The position numbers and the translations under genes are program-made. Below, in pieces: positions 1-5,895 of a stretch of 6,753 nucleotides of DNA (position 1 is its first letter; each line of letters starts with the position of its first letter). The stretch spans positions 1 to 6,753 of the forward strand of contig JAHHTM010000066.1 in NCBI GenBank assembly GCA_020024675.1, read 5' to 3'. The notes beneath the pieces are model-generated. The model worked only from the letters and a program-made list of their open reading frames with translations. It made no database searches and had not been told where the DNA came from. Source of the stretch: Muricomes sp. Lineage in GTDB: Bacteria > Bacillota > Clostridia > Lachnospirales > Lachnospiraceae.

Positions 1-60
1 ACTTGATGGTGATACATTGAGTACGTCAGCTATAATATTTTGTAACTTTTCAAATTCCAT
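1..60 (-). CDS. acpP: Acyl carrier protein, N-terminal 20 codons (cut by window edge)
   Basis: Reading the minus strand from the ATG at 58-60 gives MEFEKLQNIIADVLNVSPSS, the usual first helix of a bacterial acyl carrier protein. The serine in the DSL motif that carries 4'-phosphopantetheine would lie beyond the window edge, so it cannot be checked. A ribosome binding site AAGGAAGG (69-76) sits 8 bases before the ATG. The gene follows plsX by 25 bases on the same strand with no terminator visible between, so the two are probably co-transcribed, an order common in Firmicutes. ACP is the cytoplasmic carrier of growing acyl chains in type II fatty acid synthesis and supplies the acyl-ACP that PlsX uses. 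The call rests on only 20 residues plus the neighbour, but both agree. Confidence 0.85.
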   Translation of the reverse strand, partial: MEFEKLQNIIADVLNVSPSS

Positions 61-85
61 AATAATTTCCTTCCTTAAAAAAACT

Positions 86-1111
86 TTATTCTTTTGTTTC
101 CTGTTTTTCAACAGAAATAATTTCCCTTATTTTTTCGTTGATCCGCTGCTCTTTGAACGTCTTACACTGAAGAATCGAATTATACACTTCTTTTGCAGTG
201 GCATTCCCATGAGTCTTAACAACAAGACCATTTAACCCAAGAAGCGGTGCACCACCATACTCTGTGGCATCAAAATCTTTTAAGGTTGCTTTTAACGTCG
301 GTTTAACAAGTAATGCTCCAATTTTGCTGCGTAGAGATGACATAAGCCCTGATTTAATCTTTTTAATCAATGTACTGCCCACACCTTCATATAATTTCAG
401 AATGACATTTCCTACGAAAGCCTCACATACAACCACATCAGCCACTCCTGCTGGAATATCTCTTGCTTCTATACTTCCGATAAAATTAATGTCTTTACAT
501 TCTTTCAGCAATGGGAAAGTCTCTTTTACCAGCGCATTTCCTTTCTCTTCTTCTGCGCCAATATTAACGATACCTACTGTTGGATTTTTCTTACCTATAA
601 CGTGCTCCATATAAACAGAACCCATTTTTGCGAACTGAACAAGATGAGATGATCTTGCGTCTACATTAGCCCCACAATCAATAATAAGCGAAACTCCCTT
701 TGCAGTAGGAATAAGTGGTGCAAGTGGCGGTCTTTCCACTCCTTTAATCCTGCCAACAAGTACCTGTCCTCCAACTAAAACGGCACCTGAGCTTCCAGCC
801 GAAACAAAGGCATCTGCCTCCCCTTTTTTGACAAGATTCATGGCAATTGAAATAGAAGAATCTTTCTTTCTGCGAATAGCCATAACTGGCGGCTCTGCAG
901 TCTCAATTACCTCTGTTGCATTCACAAGCGTTATCCTGTCCTCCGGATAAGTAAACTGTAACAATGTTTCTTTTAGTATTTCCTCTTTTCCTGTGAGCAA
1001 AATTTGAATATCGTCTGTGGAATTAACTGCTTCTACTGCTCCTTTTACAATCTCAAATGGTGCATTATCTCCACCCATGGCATCTAAAGCAACTCTTGTA
1101 ATATCAGACAT
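86..1111 (-). CDS. plsX: Phosphate acyltransferase PlsX (acyl-ACP:phosphate transacylase)
   Basis: PlsX converts acyl-ACP and phosphate to acyl-phosphate, the donor that the membrane enzyme PlsY uses to acylate glycerol-3-phosphate; it is a soluble, membrane-associated enzyme of phospholipid synthesis. The 341-residue product has normal family length. Visible family blocks are VALDAMGGDNAP (about 7-18), SAGSSGA (104-110), ERPPLAP (126-132), IDCGANVD (144-151), NIGAEEEKGN (183-192), EARDIPAG (215-222), AFVGNVILK (231-239) and YGGAPLLGLNG (285-295). The start at 1109-1111 is chosen because AGGAGG (1119-1124) lies 7 bases upstream and because MSDITRVALDAMGG matches the family N-terminus. The frame stays open to 1210, but that extension runs through the upstream rpmF terminator and is not protein. 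The gene has its own promoter at 1140-1168 and leads into acpP. Confidence 0.96.
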   Translation of the reverse strand: MSDITRVALDAMGGDNAPFEIVKGAVEAVNSTDDIQILLTGKEEILKETLLQFTYPEDRITLVNATEVIETAEPPVMAIRRKKDSSISIAMNLVKKGEADAFVSAGSSGAVLVGGQVLVGRIKGVERPPLAPLIPTAKGVSLIIDCGANVDARSSHLVQFAKMGSVYMEHVIGKKNPTVGIVNIGAEEEKGNALVKETFPLLKECKDINFIGSIEARDIPAGVADVVVCEAFVGNVILKLYEGVGSTLIKKIKSGLMSSLRSKIGALLVKPTLKATLKDFDATEYGGAPLLGLNGLVVKTHGNATAKEVYNSILQCKTFKEQRINEKIREIISVEKQETKE

Positions 1112-1139
1112 TTTCCTTCCTCCTAACGCTACTGCATTA

Positions 1140-1168
1140 ATTTTACTAAACATCAATAAGAAAATCAA
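1140..1168 (-). promoter_or_regulatory. Predicted sigma-A promoter of plsX-acpP
   Basis: On the minus strand TTGATT (1163-1168, 4 of 6 consensus bases) is followed after 17 bases by TAAAAT (1140-1145, 5 of 6). It lies directly after the rpmF terminator and about 30 bases before the plsX start, so the untranslated leader would be short, roughly 20-25 bases. No clear operator dyad, such as a FapR-type site, was seen around it. Predicted from sequence only. Confidence 0.6.
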
Positions 1169-1170
1169 CC

Positions 1171-1208
1171 AAAAAATGAAAAAAGGCTTTCCGGTTTCCC
1201 GGAAAGCC
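1171..1208 (-). terminator. Intrinsic terminator after rpmF
   Basis: A perfect 10-base-pair stem (arms 1185-1194 and 1199-1208, GGCTTTCCGG on the minus strand) encloses a GAAA tetraloop, and on the minus strand it is followed by TTTTTTCATTTTTT (1171-1184). The GC-rich stem, GNRA-type loop and interrupted U tract make a strong rho-independent terminator. It begins 14 bases after the rpmF stop codon and separates yceD-rpmF from plsX-acpP. Confidence 0.9.
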
Positions 1209-1222
1209 ATGTTCTGTTTTAA

Positions 1223-1402
1223 TTAGTCAACAGAAACGATTTCTTTCTTGTTATAAGAACCACAAGCCTTACATACTCTGTGAGGCATCATAAGTTCTCC
1301 ACACTTGCTACATTTAACAAGATTCGGAGCACTCATCTTCCAGTTAGCTCTTCTTTTGTCTCTTCTAGCTTTAGAAGATTTATTCTTTGGACATATAGAC
1401 AT
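1223..1402 (-). CDS. rpmF: 50S ribosomal protein L32 (bL32), zinc-ribbon form
   Basis: A 59-residue protein of the large ribosomal subunit, of normal L32 length. The N-terminus MSICPKNKSSKARRDKRRAN is the basic rRNA-binding tail. Two CxxC pairs, C31-S-K-C34 and C44-K-A-C47, form the zinc ribbon of the C+ type of L32, so this is the zinc-dependent rather than the cysteine-free paralogue. A further cysteine at position 4 precedes the usual PK-N-K stretch. The ATG at 1400-1402 is preceded by AAGGAGG (1411-1417) with 8 bases spacing. That ribosome binding site lies inside the last codons of yceD, and the two genes are 3 bases apart, which indicates one transcript and probable translational coupling. 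The terminator at 1171-1208 ends the unit. Its small size makes it easy to miss, but the sequence is unmistakable. Confidence 0.97.
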   Translation of the reverse strand: MSICPKNKSSKARRDKRRANWKMSAPNLVKCSKCGELMMPHRVCKACGSYNKKEIVSVD

Positions 1403-1405
1403 TGA

Positions 1406-1933
1406 TTACACCTCCTTAAAATTCTTAAACAAATCACGGACAACTGACATTCTTGGGTCAAGGCCTGTATCTTCACAGTTACAGGTACCCTCATTTAGGT
1501 TCTGACCACAAACGTTACAAATGCCTTTACAGTCTTCCCTGCATAGAACCTTCGTCGGCCATCCTATCAATATCTCATTAAAGAGCAATTTGTCCACGTC
1601 AAGATGATGTCCTGCTATGTAGTCGGACTCATCTATTCCTTCTGGCAGATCTGCATCAGATATACTAAGATCAACATGTTTTGTAAAATCAAGAGTAATC
1701 ACCTTTTTCACATCTTGAAGACATCGGTCACAAGGGATAGAAACCTCTATCTCACTTTTGCCTTTAATCTCAAGCTCTTTTCCTTGTACATAAGAAACAA
1801 CTATGTGTACAGGCTCTTTTCTGATAATCGGATAGGAACCTGACTTTAAGTCAATGCGCTCCATCTCCAAACACACATTTTCTTCTACTGTCTTGTGCTG
1901 TTCTGTCAAAACGTCTGATAGGTTAATTAACAT
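1406..1933 (-). CDS. yceD: YceD/YlbN family protein (DUF177), linked to 23S rRNA and L32
   Basis: The 175-residue product belongs to the YceD (DUF177) family, which in bacteria is nearly always encoded just before rpmF; the Escherichia coli and plant members are linked to 23S rRNA maturation or accumulation, but the precise biochemical role is not settled. Visible family features are the central C68-D-R-C71 pair and a C-terminal cysteine cluster (C131, C135, C139, C142, C151, C153) in the form CREDCKGICNVCG then CNC, likely binding metal, followed by the closing LDPRMSVVRDLF. The ATG at 1931-1933 is chosen because AGGAG lies 8 bases upstream. A GTG at 1940-1942 in the same frame abuts that site and could not use it. 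The last three codons, AAG GAG GTG, also serve as the rpmF ribosome binding site. A strong promoter lies just upstream. Confidence 0.92.
   Translation of the reverse strand: MLINLSDVLTEQHKTVEENVCLEMERIDLKSGSYPIIRKEPVHIVVSYVQGKELEIKGKSEIEVSIPCDRCLQDVKKVITLDFTKHVDLSISDADLPEGIDESDYIAGHHLDVDKLLFNEILIGWPTKVLCREDCKGICNVCGQNLNEGTCNCEDTGLDPRMSVVRDLFKNFKEV
1409..1417 (-). promoter_or_regulatory. rpmF ribosome binding site embedded in the end of yceD
   Basis: AAGGAGGTG on the minus strand is a near-perfect anti-16S match and at the same time encodes the last three residues (Lys-Glu-Val) of YceD; the yceD stop TAA follows at 1406-1408 and the rpmF ATG begins at 1402. Ribosomes ending yceD would cover the rpmF start, so coupled translation is likely. 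Confidence 0.85.
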
Positions 1934-1961
1934 TACTAACACTCCTATTCATACCTAAATT

Positions 1962-1989
1962 ATTATATCATGTAAAAATAGTTTGTCAA
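1962..1989 (-). promoter_or_regulatory. Strong predicted sigma-A promoter of yceD-rpmF
   Basis: On the minus strand both hexamers are perfect consensus: TTGACA (1984-1989) and TATAAT (1962-1967), separated by 16 bases. Transcription would start near 1955, giving a leader of about 20 bases before the yceD ATG at 1933. The consensus match suits a constitutive, growth-linked ribosomal transcript. It lies downstream of the ackA terminator, so this unit is independent of pta-ackA. Confidence 0.85.
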
Positions 1990-2031
1990 CAATTATTTGA
2001 AATATTTTGTGCAACTTCTCATTTCTATGTA

Positions 2032-2068
2032 CAAAAACAAATGGGCGAATTCCGATCCGCCCACTTGT
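2032..2068 (-). terminator. Intrinsic terminator of pta-ackA
   Basis: Arms 2037-2050 and 2055-2068 pair over 14 positions around a four-base loop (CGGA on the minus strand), with a GGGCG/CGCCC core, and on the minus strand a short T tract follows (2033-2037). Two positions are G-U wobbles in minus-strand RNA but would be A-C mismatches in plus-strand RNA, which fixes the direction. It starts about 20 bases after the ackA stop. Confidence 0.88.
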
Positions 2069-2088
2069 ATACTCACTTCAATAAATAA

Positions 2089-3285
2089 TTATTTGATAAG
2101 TGCGAGTGTTTCTCTTGCAATTGCAAGTTCTTCATTTGTAGGAATGATCATAACTTTTACTTTTGAACCTGGAAGAGAAAGTGTAACTTCTTTTCCCCTA
2201 GTAGAATCATTCAGTTCTCCGTCGATCTCAATTCCAAGATATCCTAAATAGCTGCATACTTTACGACGAACAATGTGATCATTCTCACCAATTCCAGCTG
2301 TAAACGCAATACAATCAACACCATTCATTGCTGCAGTGTATGCTCCAATATATTTTGCAACTCTGTATGAAAATACATCCAATGCGTTTTCAGCATATTT
2401 ATTTCCTTCATCAGCTGCATCACAAAGATCACGGAAATCACTTGAAAGTTCTTTTGAAATTCCATAAACTCCTGATTCCTTATTCAAAACTTCCATGATA
2501 CCATCAATATCAAGATTTTCTTTCTTTGCGATAAATTCAAAGATAGCTGGATCAATATCTCCTGAACGTGTTCCCATTGTAAGACCCTCAAGTGGTGTAA
2601 GTCCCATAGAAGTGTCTACTGATTTTCCATTAAGTACCGCACATACACTTGAACCATTTCCAAGATGGCATACGATAGTCTTAACTTCATCATAAGGTTT
2701 TCCAAGAAGCTCTGCTGCTCTCTTAGATACGAAACTATGGCTTGTACCATGGAAACCATATCGTCTTACTTTATAATCCTCATAATATCTATATGGAAGT
2801 CCGTACAGATATGCTTTTTCTGGCATTGTCTGGTGGAATGCTGTATCAAATACACCTACCATCGGAGTATTTGGCATAAGTTTCTGGCATGCATTTACAC
2901 CGATAAGATTTGCTGGATTGTGAAGTGGTGCAAGATCATTACACTCTTCTACTGCTTTCTTAACCTCATCTGTGATTATAACGGAGTTTGCAAATTTTTC
3001 TCCACCATGTACCATACGATGTCCTACTGCTCCAATCTCATCAAGGCTCTTAACAACTCCTGTTTCTGGATTTGTAAGTGCATCGATTACAAACTGAATT
3101 GCTTCTGTATGTGTAGGCATATCTAAAGCTGTCTTTACTTTTTCTCCACCCATTGGCTGATATGTAAGACTTCCGTCGATTCCGATTCTCTCGCAAATCC
3201 CTTTTGCAAGTACATTCTCTGTCTCAGCATTGATTAACTGAAATTTCAAAGAAGAACTTCCACAATTGATTACTAATACATTCAT
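2089..3285 (-). CDS. ackA: Acetate kinase
   Basis: AckA makes acetate and ATP from acetyl-phosphate and ADP (reversible), the ATP-yielding last step of acetate fermentation in the cytoplasm. The 398-residue protein is full length for the family. Recognisable parts are the N-terminal VINCGSSSLKF with N7, GHRMVHGGEKF with R90, GVFDTAFH with D147, YGFHGTSH with H179, the HLGNGSS phosphate-binding loop (207-213), GLTMGTRSGDIDP with R240, AFTAGIGEND (328-336) and PTNEELAIA with E385. These match the substrate and catalytic residues known from the Methanosarcina thermophila enzyme. The start at 3283-3285 has AGGAGG (3294-3299) 8 bases upstream and gives the usual MNVLVINCGSS; the in-frame extension upstream has no merit. 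The gene follows pta by 84 bases with no terminator or convincing promoter between, so it is read as one operon from the pta promoter, ending at the terminator at 2032-2068. Confidence 0.98.
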   Translation of the reverse strand: MNVLVINCGSSSLKFQLINAETENVLAKGICERIGIDGSLTYQPMGGEKVKTALDMPTHTEAIQFVIDALTNPETGVVKSLDEIGAVGHRMVHGGEKFANSVIITDEVKKAVEECNDLAPLHNPANLIGVNACQKLMPNTPMVGVFDTAFHQTMPEKAYLYGLPYRYYEDYKVRRYGFHGTSHSFVSKRAAELLGKPYDEVKTIVCHLGNGSSVCAVLNGKSVDTSMGLTPLEGLTMGTRSGDIDPAIFEFIAKKENLDIDGIMEVLNKESGVYGISKELSSDFRDLCDAADEGNKYAENALDVFSYRVAKYIGAYTAAMNGVDCIAFTAGIGENDHIVRRKVCSYLGYLGIEIDGELNDSTRGKEVTLSLPGSKVKVMIIPTNEELAIARETLALIK

Positions 3286-3369
3286 TTCATTACCCTCCTG
3301 ATTCTCTTTCACATTTGGCCAATAAACCAGCCTGTATTTCGTTTATTATCCCCATTCAAAGGAAATATA

Positions 3370-4371
3370 CTATTTTGTCTGTGCCTGTGCCTGAACAGCT
3401 GTGATTGCAATAACACCTTCGATATCTTCTGAACTACATCCACGTGATAAGTCATTAACTGGTGCTGCAATTCCCTGTGTAAGTGGACCATAAGCTTCTG
3501 CTTTTGCAAGTCTTTGTGCAAGTTTGTATCCGATATTTCCTGCATCAAGGTCAGGGAAAATAAGTACATTAGCATGTCCTGCAACTGGGCTTCCCGGAGC
3601 TTTAGATTCTCCAACTGATGGTACAATTGCTGCATCTAGCTGAAGTTCTCCATCAAGTTTTAACTCTGGAGCAAGTTCTTTTGCAATTCTAGTAGCCTCA
3701 ACAACTTTATCTACATCAGCGTGTTTCGCACTTCCCTTTGTAGAGTGTGAAAGCATAGCTACGATTGGTTCAACTCCTGTAAGTGTCTGGAAAGATTCTG
3801 CTGAAGAAATTGCAATATTTGCAAGTTTCTCTGGATCTGGATTCTGCTCAAGACCTGAATCTCCAAAAATAAATGTTCCATTTGCACCCATATCACAATT
3901 TGGAACTACCATTACGAAAAATGCTGAAACGAGTTTTGTGCCTGGTTTTGTCTTAAGGATCTGAAGACATGGGCGAAGTGTATCAGCTGTAGAGTGGCAT
4001 GCTCCTGAAACCATACCATCAGCATCTCCCATTTTTACCATCATTACTCCATAATATAAGTAGTTTGTTAAAAGGAGTTCTCTTGCTGCTTCTTCAGTCA
4101 TTCCTTTTTTCTGTCTTAATTCAACTAATTTAGCTATGTAACTTTCTGTTTTTTCATTATTAGCTGGATCAACGATCTTTGCTCCTGTAAGATCAAATCC
4201 TGCACCATTTTTTTCAATTTCTTCTTTACTTCCAACAAGGATCAGATCTGCAGTCCCATCTCTTAAAACAGCTTCTGCTGCCTGATATGTTCTTACGTCT
4301 TCTGTCTCTGGAAGAACAATTACTTTCTTATCAGCTTTTGCTCTTGCTTTGATTTCATCAATAAATCCCAT
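3370..4371 (-). CDS. pta: Phosphate acetyltransferase (phosphotransacetylase)
   Basis: Pta exchanges CoA of acetyl-CoA for phosphate, giving the acetyl-phosphate used by AckA. At 333 residues it is the short single-domain form typical of Firmicutes and Methanosarcina, without the N-terminal regulatory domains of the enterobacterial enzyme. Family blocks are VLPETEDVRT (19-28), GDADGMVSGACHSTADTLRP (115-134), FIFGDSG (167-173), LSHSTKGSA (207-215), VAGHANVLIFPDLDAGNIGYKL in its conserved position (263-284) and NDLSRGCSSEDI (306-317), where S309, R310 and D316 match catalytic residues of the Methanosarcina enzyme. The ATG at 4369-4371 is preferred because AAAGGTGG lies 10 bases upstream and MGFIDEIKARAK is the common family start; an ATG at 4390-4392 has only a weak site. 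The stop is TAG. It is the first gene of pta-ackA and is transcribed divergently from tmcAL. Confidence 0.97.
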   Translation of the reverse strand: MGFIDEIKARAKADKKVIVLPETEDVRTYQAAEAVLRDGTADLILVGSKEEIEKNGAGFDLTGAKIVDPANNEKTESYIAKLVELRQKKGMTEEAARELLLTNYLYYGVMMVKMGDADGMVSGACHSTADTLRPCLQILKTKPGTKLVSAFFVMVVPNCDMGANGTFIFGDSGLEQNPDPEKLANIAISSAESFQTLTGVEPIVAMLSHSTKGSAKHADVDKVVEATRIAKELAPELKLDGELQLDAAIVPSVGESKAPGSPVAGHANVLIFPDLDAGNIGYKLAQRLAKAEAYGPLTQGIAAPVNDLSRGCSSEDIEGVIAITAVQAQAQTK

Positions 4372-4409
4372 GATTGTAAAGCCACCTTTCATTTTTCTCA
4401 CTTAATATC

Positions 4410-4438
4410 ATTATACCTCAAAGGTTTTTTGTATACAA
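4410..4438 (-). promoter_or_regulatory. Predicted sigma-A promoter of pta-ackA
   Basis: On the minus strand TTGTAT (4433-4438, 4 of 6) is followed after 17 bases by a perfect TATAAT (4410-4415). Transcription would begin near 4403, with a leader of about 30 bases. The -35 lies within a 10-base palindrome (4429-4438), and a second dyad (4451-4466) lies just upstream, centred near -55, so regulation at this promoter is plausible. Confidence 0.75.
4429..4438. promoter_or_regulatory. Palindrome TTGTATACAA over the pta -35, candidate operator
   Basis: TTGTATACAA is a perfect 10-base palindrome that overlaps the whole pta -35 hexamer. GTATAC-centred palindromes are known as sites of some GntR-family regulators, and a protein bound here would block RNA polymerase. 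Ten bases can arise by chance in AT-rich DNA and no such regulator gene is in the window, so this is only a candidate. Confidence 0.3.
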
Positions 4439-4450
4439 GTAGCTAAAGTG

Positions 4451-4466
4451 TGTATTTTTCAATACA
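4451..4466. promoter_or_regulatory. 16-base dyad upstream of the pta promoter, candidate regulator site
   Basis: TGTATT and AATACA are perfect inverted arms separated by TTTC. The centre lies about 55 bases upstream of the predicted pta start site, a position used by activators. It does not fit the CcpA cre consensus, as it lacks the central CG, and it is not a clean Rex or CodY site. The same symmetry could come from chance in AT-rich sequence. Confidence 0.25.
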
Positions 4467-4492
4467 ATCCGTTTTTTTTGACATTTCCGCTT

Positions 4493-4521
4493 TTGACCAT
4501 GGTCTTTTTTTATAGTATAAT
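4493..4521 (+). promoter_or_regulatory. Predicted sigma-A promoter of tmcAL
   Basis: TTGACC (4493-4498, 5 of 6) and a perfect TATAAT (4516-4521) are separated by 17 bases. Transcription would start near 4528, about 26 bases before the tmcAL ATG. The promoter is back-to-back with that of pta; the two -35 elements are about 54 bases apart. Confidence 0.8.
4495..4504. promoter_or_regulatory. Palindrome GACCATGGTC over the tmcAL -35, candidate operator
   Basis: GACCATGGTC is a perfect 10-base palindrome overlapping the last four bases of the -35 and the start of the spacer. It is GC-rich against its surroundings, which makes it stand out, and its position would suit a repressor. I do not recognise a regulator that binds it. 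Confidence 0.3.
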
Positions 4522-4553
4522 ATAAGAAATAATCAATAAAAGGAGTTTTTTTC

Positions 4554-5837
4554 ATGAAAGTCGTTGGTCTTGTCACAGAATACAATCCTTTTCACAACGG
4601 ACATCTTTATCATATAGAAGAAGCTAAAAGAGTTACCGGTGCAGATACTGTCATCGTAATTATGAGTGGTGATTACGTACAGCGAGGCACTCCTGCTGTC
4701 ATGCCAAAACGTTTACGCTGTGAAATGGCATTAAAATGTGGAGCATCAGCAGTTTTTGAACTTCCTGTCTGTTATTCTACTGGCAGTGCAGAGCTGTTTG
4801 CCACAAGCGCAGTATCGTTCCTTGATAGGCTGGACATTGTAGATTCCCTGTGTTTTGGCAGCGAATGTAATAATCTACCTCTTTTGGAAAATATCGCATC
4901 ATTTCTATCCGATGAACCAGCTGAATATAAAGCAGCTTTGCAGGCTGGATTAAAAAGAGGATTGTCATTTCCTGCCGCAAGGCAGGCTGCCCTTGAAAAA
5001 ACCCTTCCGAATCCTGATTGTCTTGATATTATTCGAAATCCAAACAACATTCTTGGTATTGAATATTTAAAAGCATTAAAAAGACTTCATAGCCCGATTG
5101 TTCCTTATACAATCGAAAGAAAGGGCGCTGACTACCACGATACTTCACTCCAAAAAGACTATTGTTCTGCTTCTGCAATTCGATCTCTTTTATCTTATTC
5201 CAGTGAAAGTATCTATCCTGAAATCAAAAATCCTTATGACAACACTCCACTTCACAATATTTTAGATAAACTTGAGGAGCAGGTACCAAAGGATTGTCTG
5301 GAAATTTTAAAAGATTATCACCATATTACTTATCCGGTATATCAAAATGATTTTTCATTGCTTCTAAAATATAAACTTCTCAACAAGACCCCAAAAGATC
5401 TCATGCGATATATGGATGTATCTGAGGAACTTGCCAACAGAATTTATAATCAAATGAATAAATTCTTTAATTTTAAACAATTCAGTGAACTTTTAAAAAC
5501 CAAAGAACTTACTCAGGTACGGATCACTCGTGCATTACTCCATATTATGCTCGGAATAAAAAAAGAAGCAGTAAAAACTTATATTAAAGATGGCTTTCAT
5601 CATTATGCCAGAGTTCTTGGTGTAAACAAAAATAGATCTGATATTCTTGGGATACTCTCCGTCAGAAGCACTCTTCCCTTGATTACAAATCCTGCCCGGA
5701 CAGATAATGCAAGTCCCACAGGTAGAAAAATGTTATATCAGGATATTTTAGCTTCGAACTTATATAATTCTGTGATAACCGATAAGTATAAAACTCCTTA
5801 TCAAAATGAATACAAACAGCCCATTATTAAGATATAA
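4554..5837 (+). CDS. tmcAL: tRNA(Met) cytidine acetate ligase (TmcAL, YlbM family)
   Basis: TmcAL makes N4-acetylcytidine at the wobble base C34 of elongator tRNA-Met, using acetate and ATP through an acetyl-adenylate, unlike the acetyl-CoA-dependent TmcA of E. coli. The 427-residue product is close to Bacillus subtilis YlbM in length. The N-terminal nucleotidyltransferase domain is clear: GLVTEYNPFHNGHLYHI with the HxGH motif at 14-17, then SGDYVQRG (38-45), FGSEC (101-105), NNILGIEYLKAL (164-175) and SASAIR (205-210), which matches the ATP-binding ISSTxxR-like position of this superfamily. The C-terminal part, with YARVLGVNK (351-359), is the region specific to the family. AGGAG (4541-4545) lies 8 bases before the ATG. 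It is a single-gene transcript, divergent from pta-ackA and ended by the terminator at 5839-5886. In B. subtilis the homologue sits next to ylbN (yceD) and rpmF; here pta-ackA lies between them. Confidence 0.93.
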   Translation: MKVVGLVTEYNPFHNGHLYHIEEAKRVTGADTVIVIMSGDYVQRGTPAVMPKRLRCEMALKCGASAVFELPVCYSTGSAELFATSAVSFLDRLDIVDSLCFGSECNNLPLLENIASFLSDEPAEYKAALQAGLKRGLSFPAARQAALEKTLPNPDCLDIIRNPNNILGIEYLKALKRLHSPIVPYTIERKGADYHDTSLQKDYCSASAIRSLLSYSSESIYPEIKNPYDNTPLHNILDKLEEQVPKDCLEILKDYHHITYPVYQNDFSLLLKYKLLNKTPKDLMRYMDVSEELANRIYNQMNKFFNFKQFSELLKTKELTQVRITRALLHIMLGIKKEAVKTYIKDGFHHYARVLGVNKNRSDILGILSVRSTLPLITNPARTDNASPTGRKMLYQDILASNLYNSVITDKYKTPYQNEYKQPIIKI

Positions 5838-5838
5838 C

Positions 5839-5886
5839 AAAAAAGACAAAGGATTTCACAACATGAATCTCCTTTGTCTTTTCTTT
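5839..5886. terminator. Bidirectional intrinsic terminator between tmcAL and degV
   Basis: Arms 5841-5853 and 5870-5882 pair perfectly over 13 bases (AAAAGACAAAGGA with its complement). Within the 16-base interior a further TTCA/TGAA pair around CAACA can extend the hairpin. On the plus strand the stem runs into TTTTCTTT; on the minus strand it runs into six T (complement of 5839-5844). It can therefore end both convergent genes: it begins right after the tmcAL stop and lies about 10 bases beyond the degV stop. Confidence 0.9.
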
Positions 5887-5895
5887 AATGATTAT

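Noticed and set aside
1112..1210. N-terminal extension of PlsX with a hydrophobic stretch resembling a signal or membrane segment
   Set aside because: The extension is a translation of the rpmF terminator and plsX promoter; the AGGAGG site and the family N-terminus both place the start at 1111.
2665..3126. Open frame of about 150 codons on the plus strand, opposite ackA
   Set aside because: It is antisense to a strongly conserved gene, is rich in cysteine, isoleucine and tyrosine as expected of a shadow frame, has no ribosome binding site and resembles no family.
3286..3369. Possible promoter (GATAAT) or hairpin in the pta-ackA gap
   Set aside because: No -35 at suitable spacing precedes GATAAT, and the GGC/GCC pairing is short with no T tract; the gap is best read as a plain intercistronic spacer.
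3309..3635. Frame of 108 codons overlapping the end of pta on the same strand
   Set aside because: It lies in an alternative frame of pta; its glutamine/histidine/leucine-rich composition is the frame-shifted reading of conserved pta codons.
4451..4466. CcpA cre site upstream of pta, by analogy with B. subtilis
   Set aside because: The position would suit, but the central CG and other consensus bases are absent, so I list it only as an unassigned dyad.
4478..4483. Perfect TTGACA on the plus strand as a second tmcAL -35
   Set aside because: No -10-like hexamer lies 16-18 bases downstream; the TTGACC at 4493 pairs correctly with TATAAT. It is kept only as a possible part of a direct repeat.
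4772..5050. Minus-strand open frames inside tmcAL
   Set aside because: They lie opposite conserved tmcAL codons, have no ribosome binding site or promoter, and resemble no known family.
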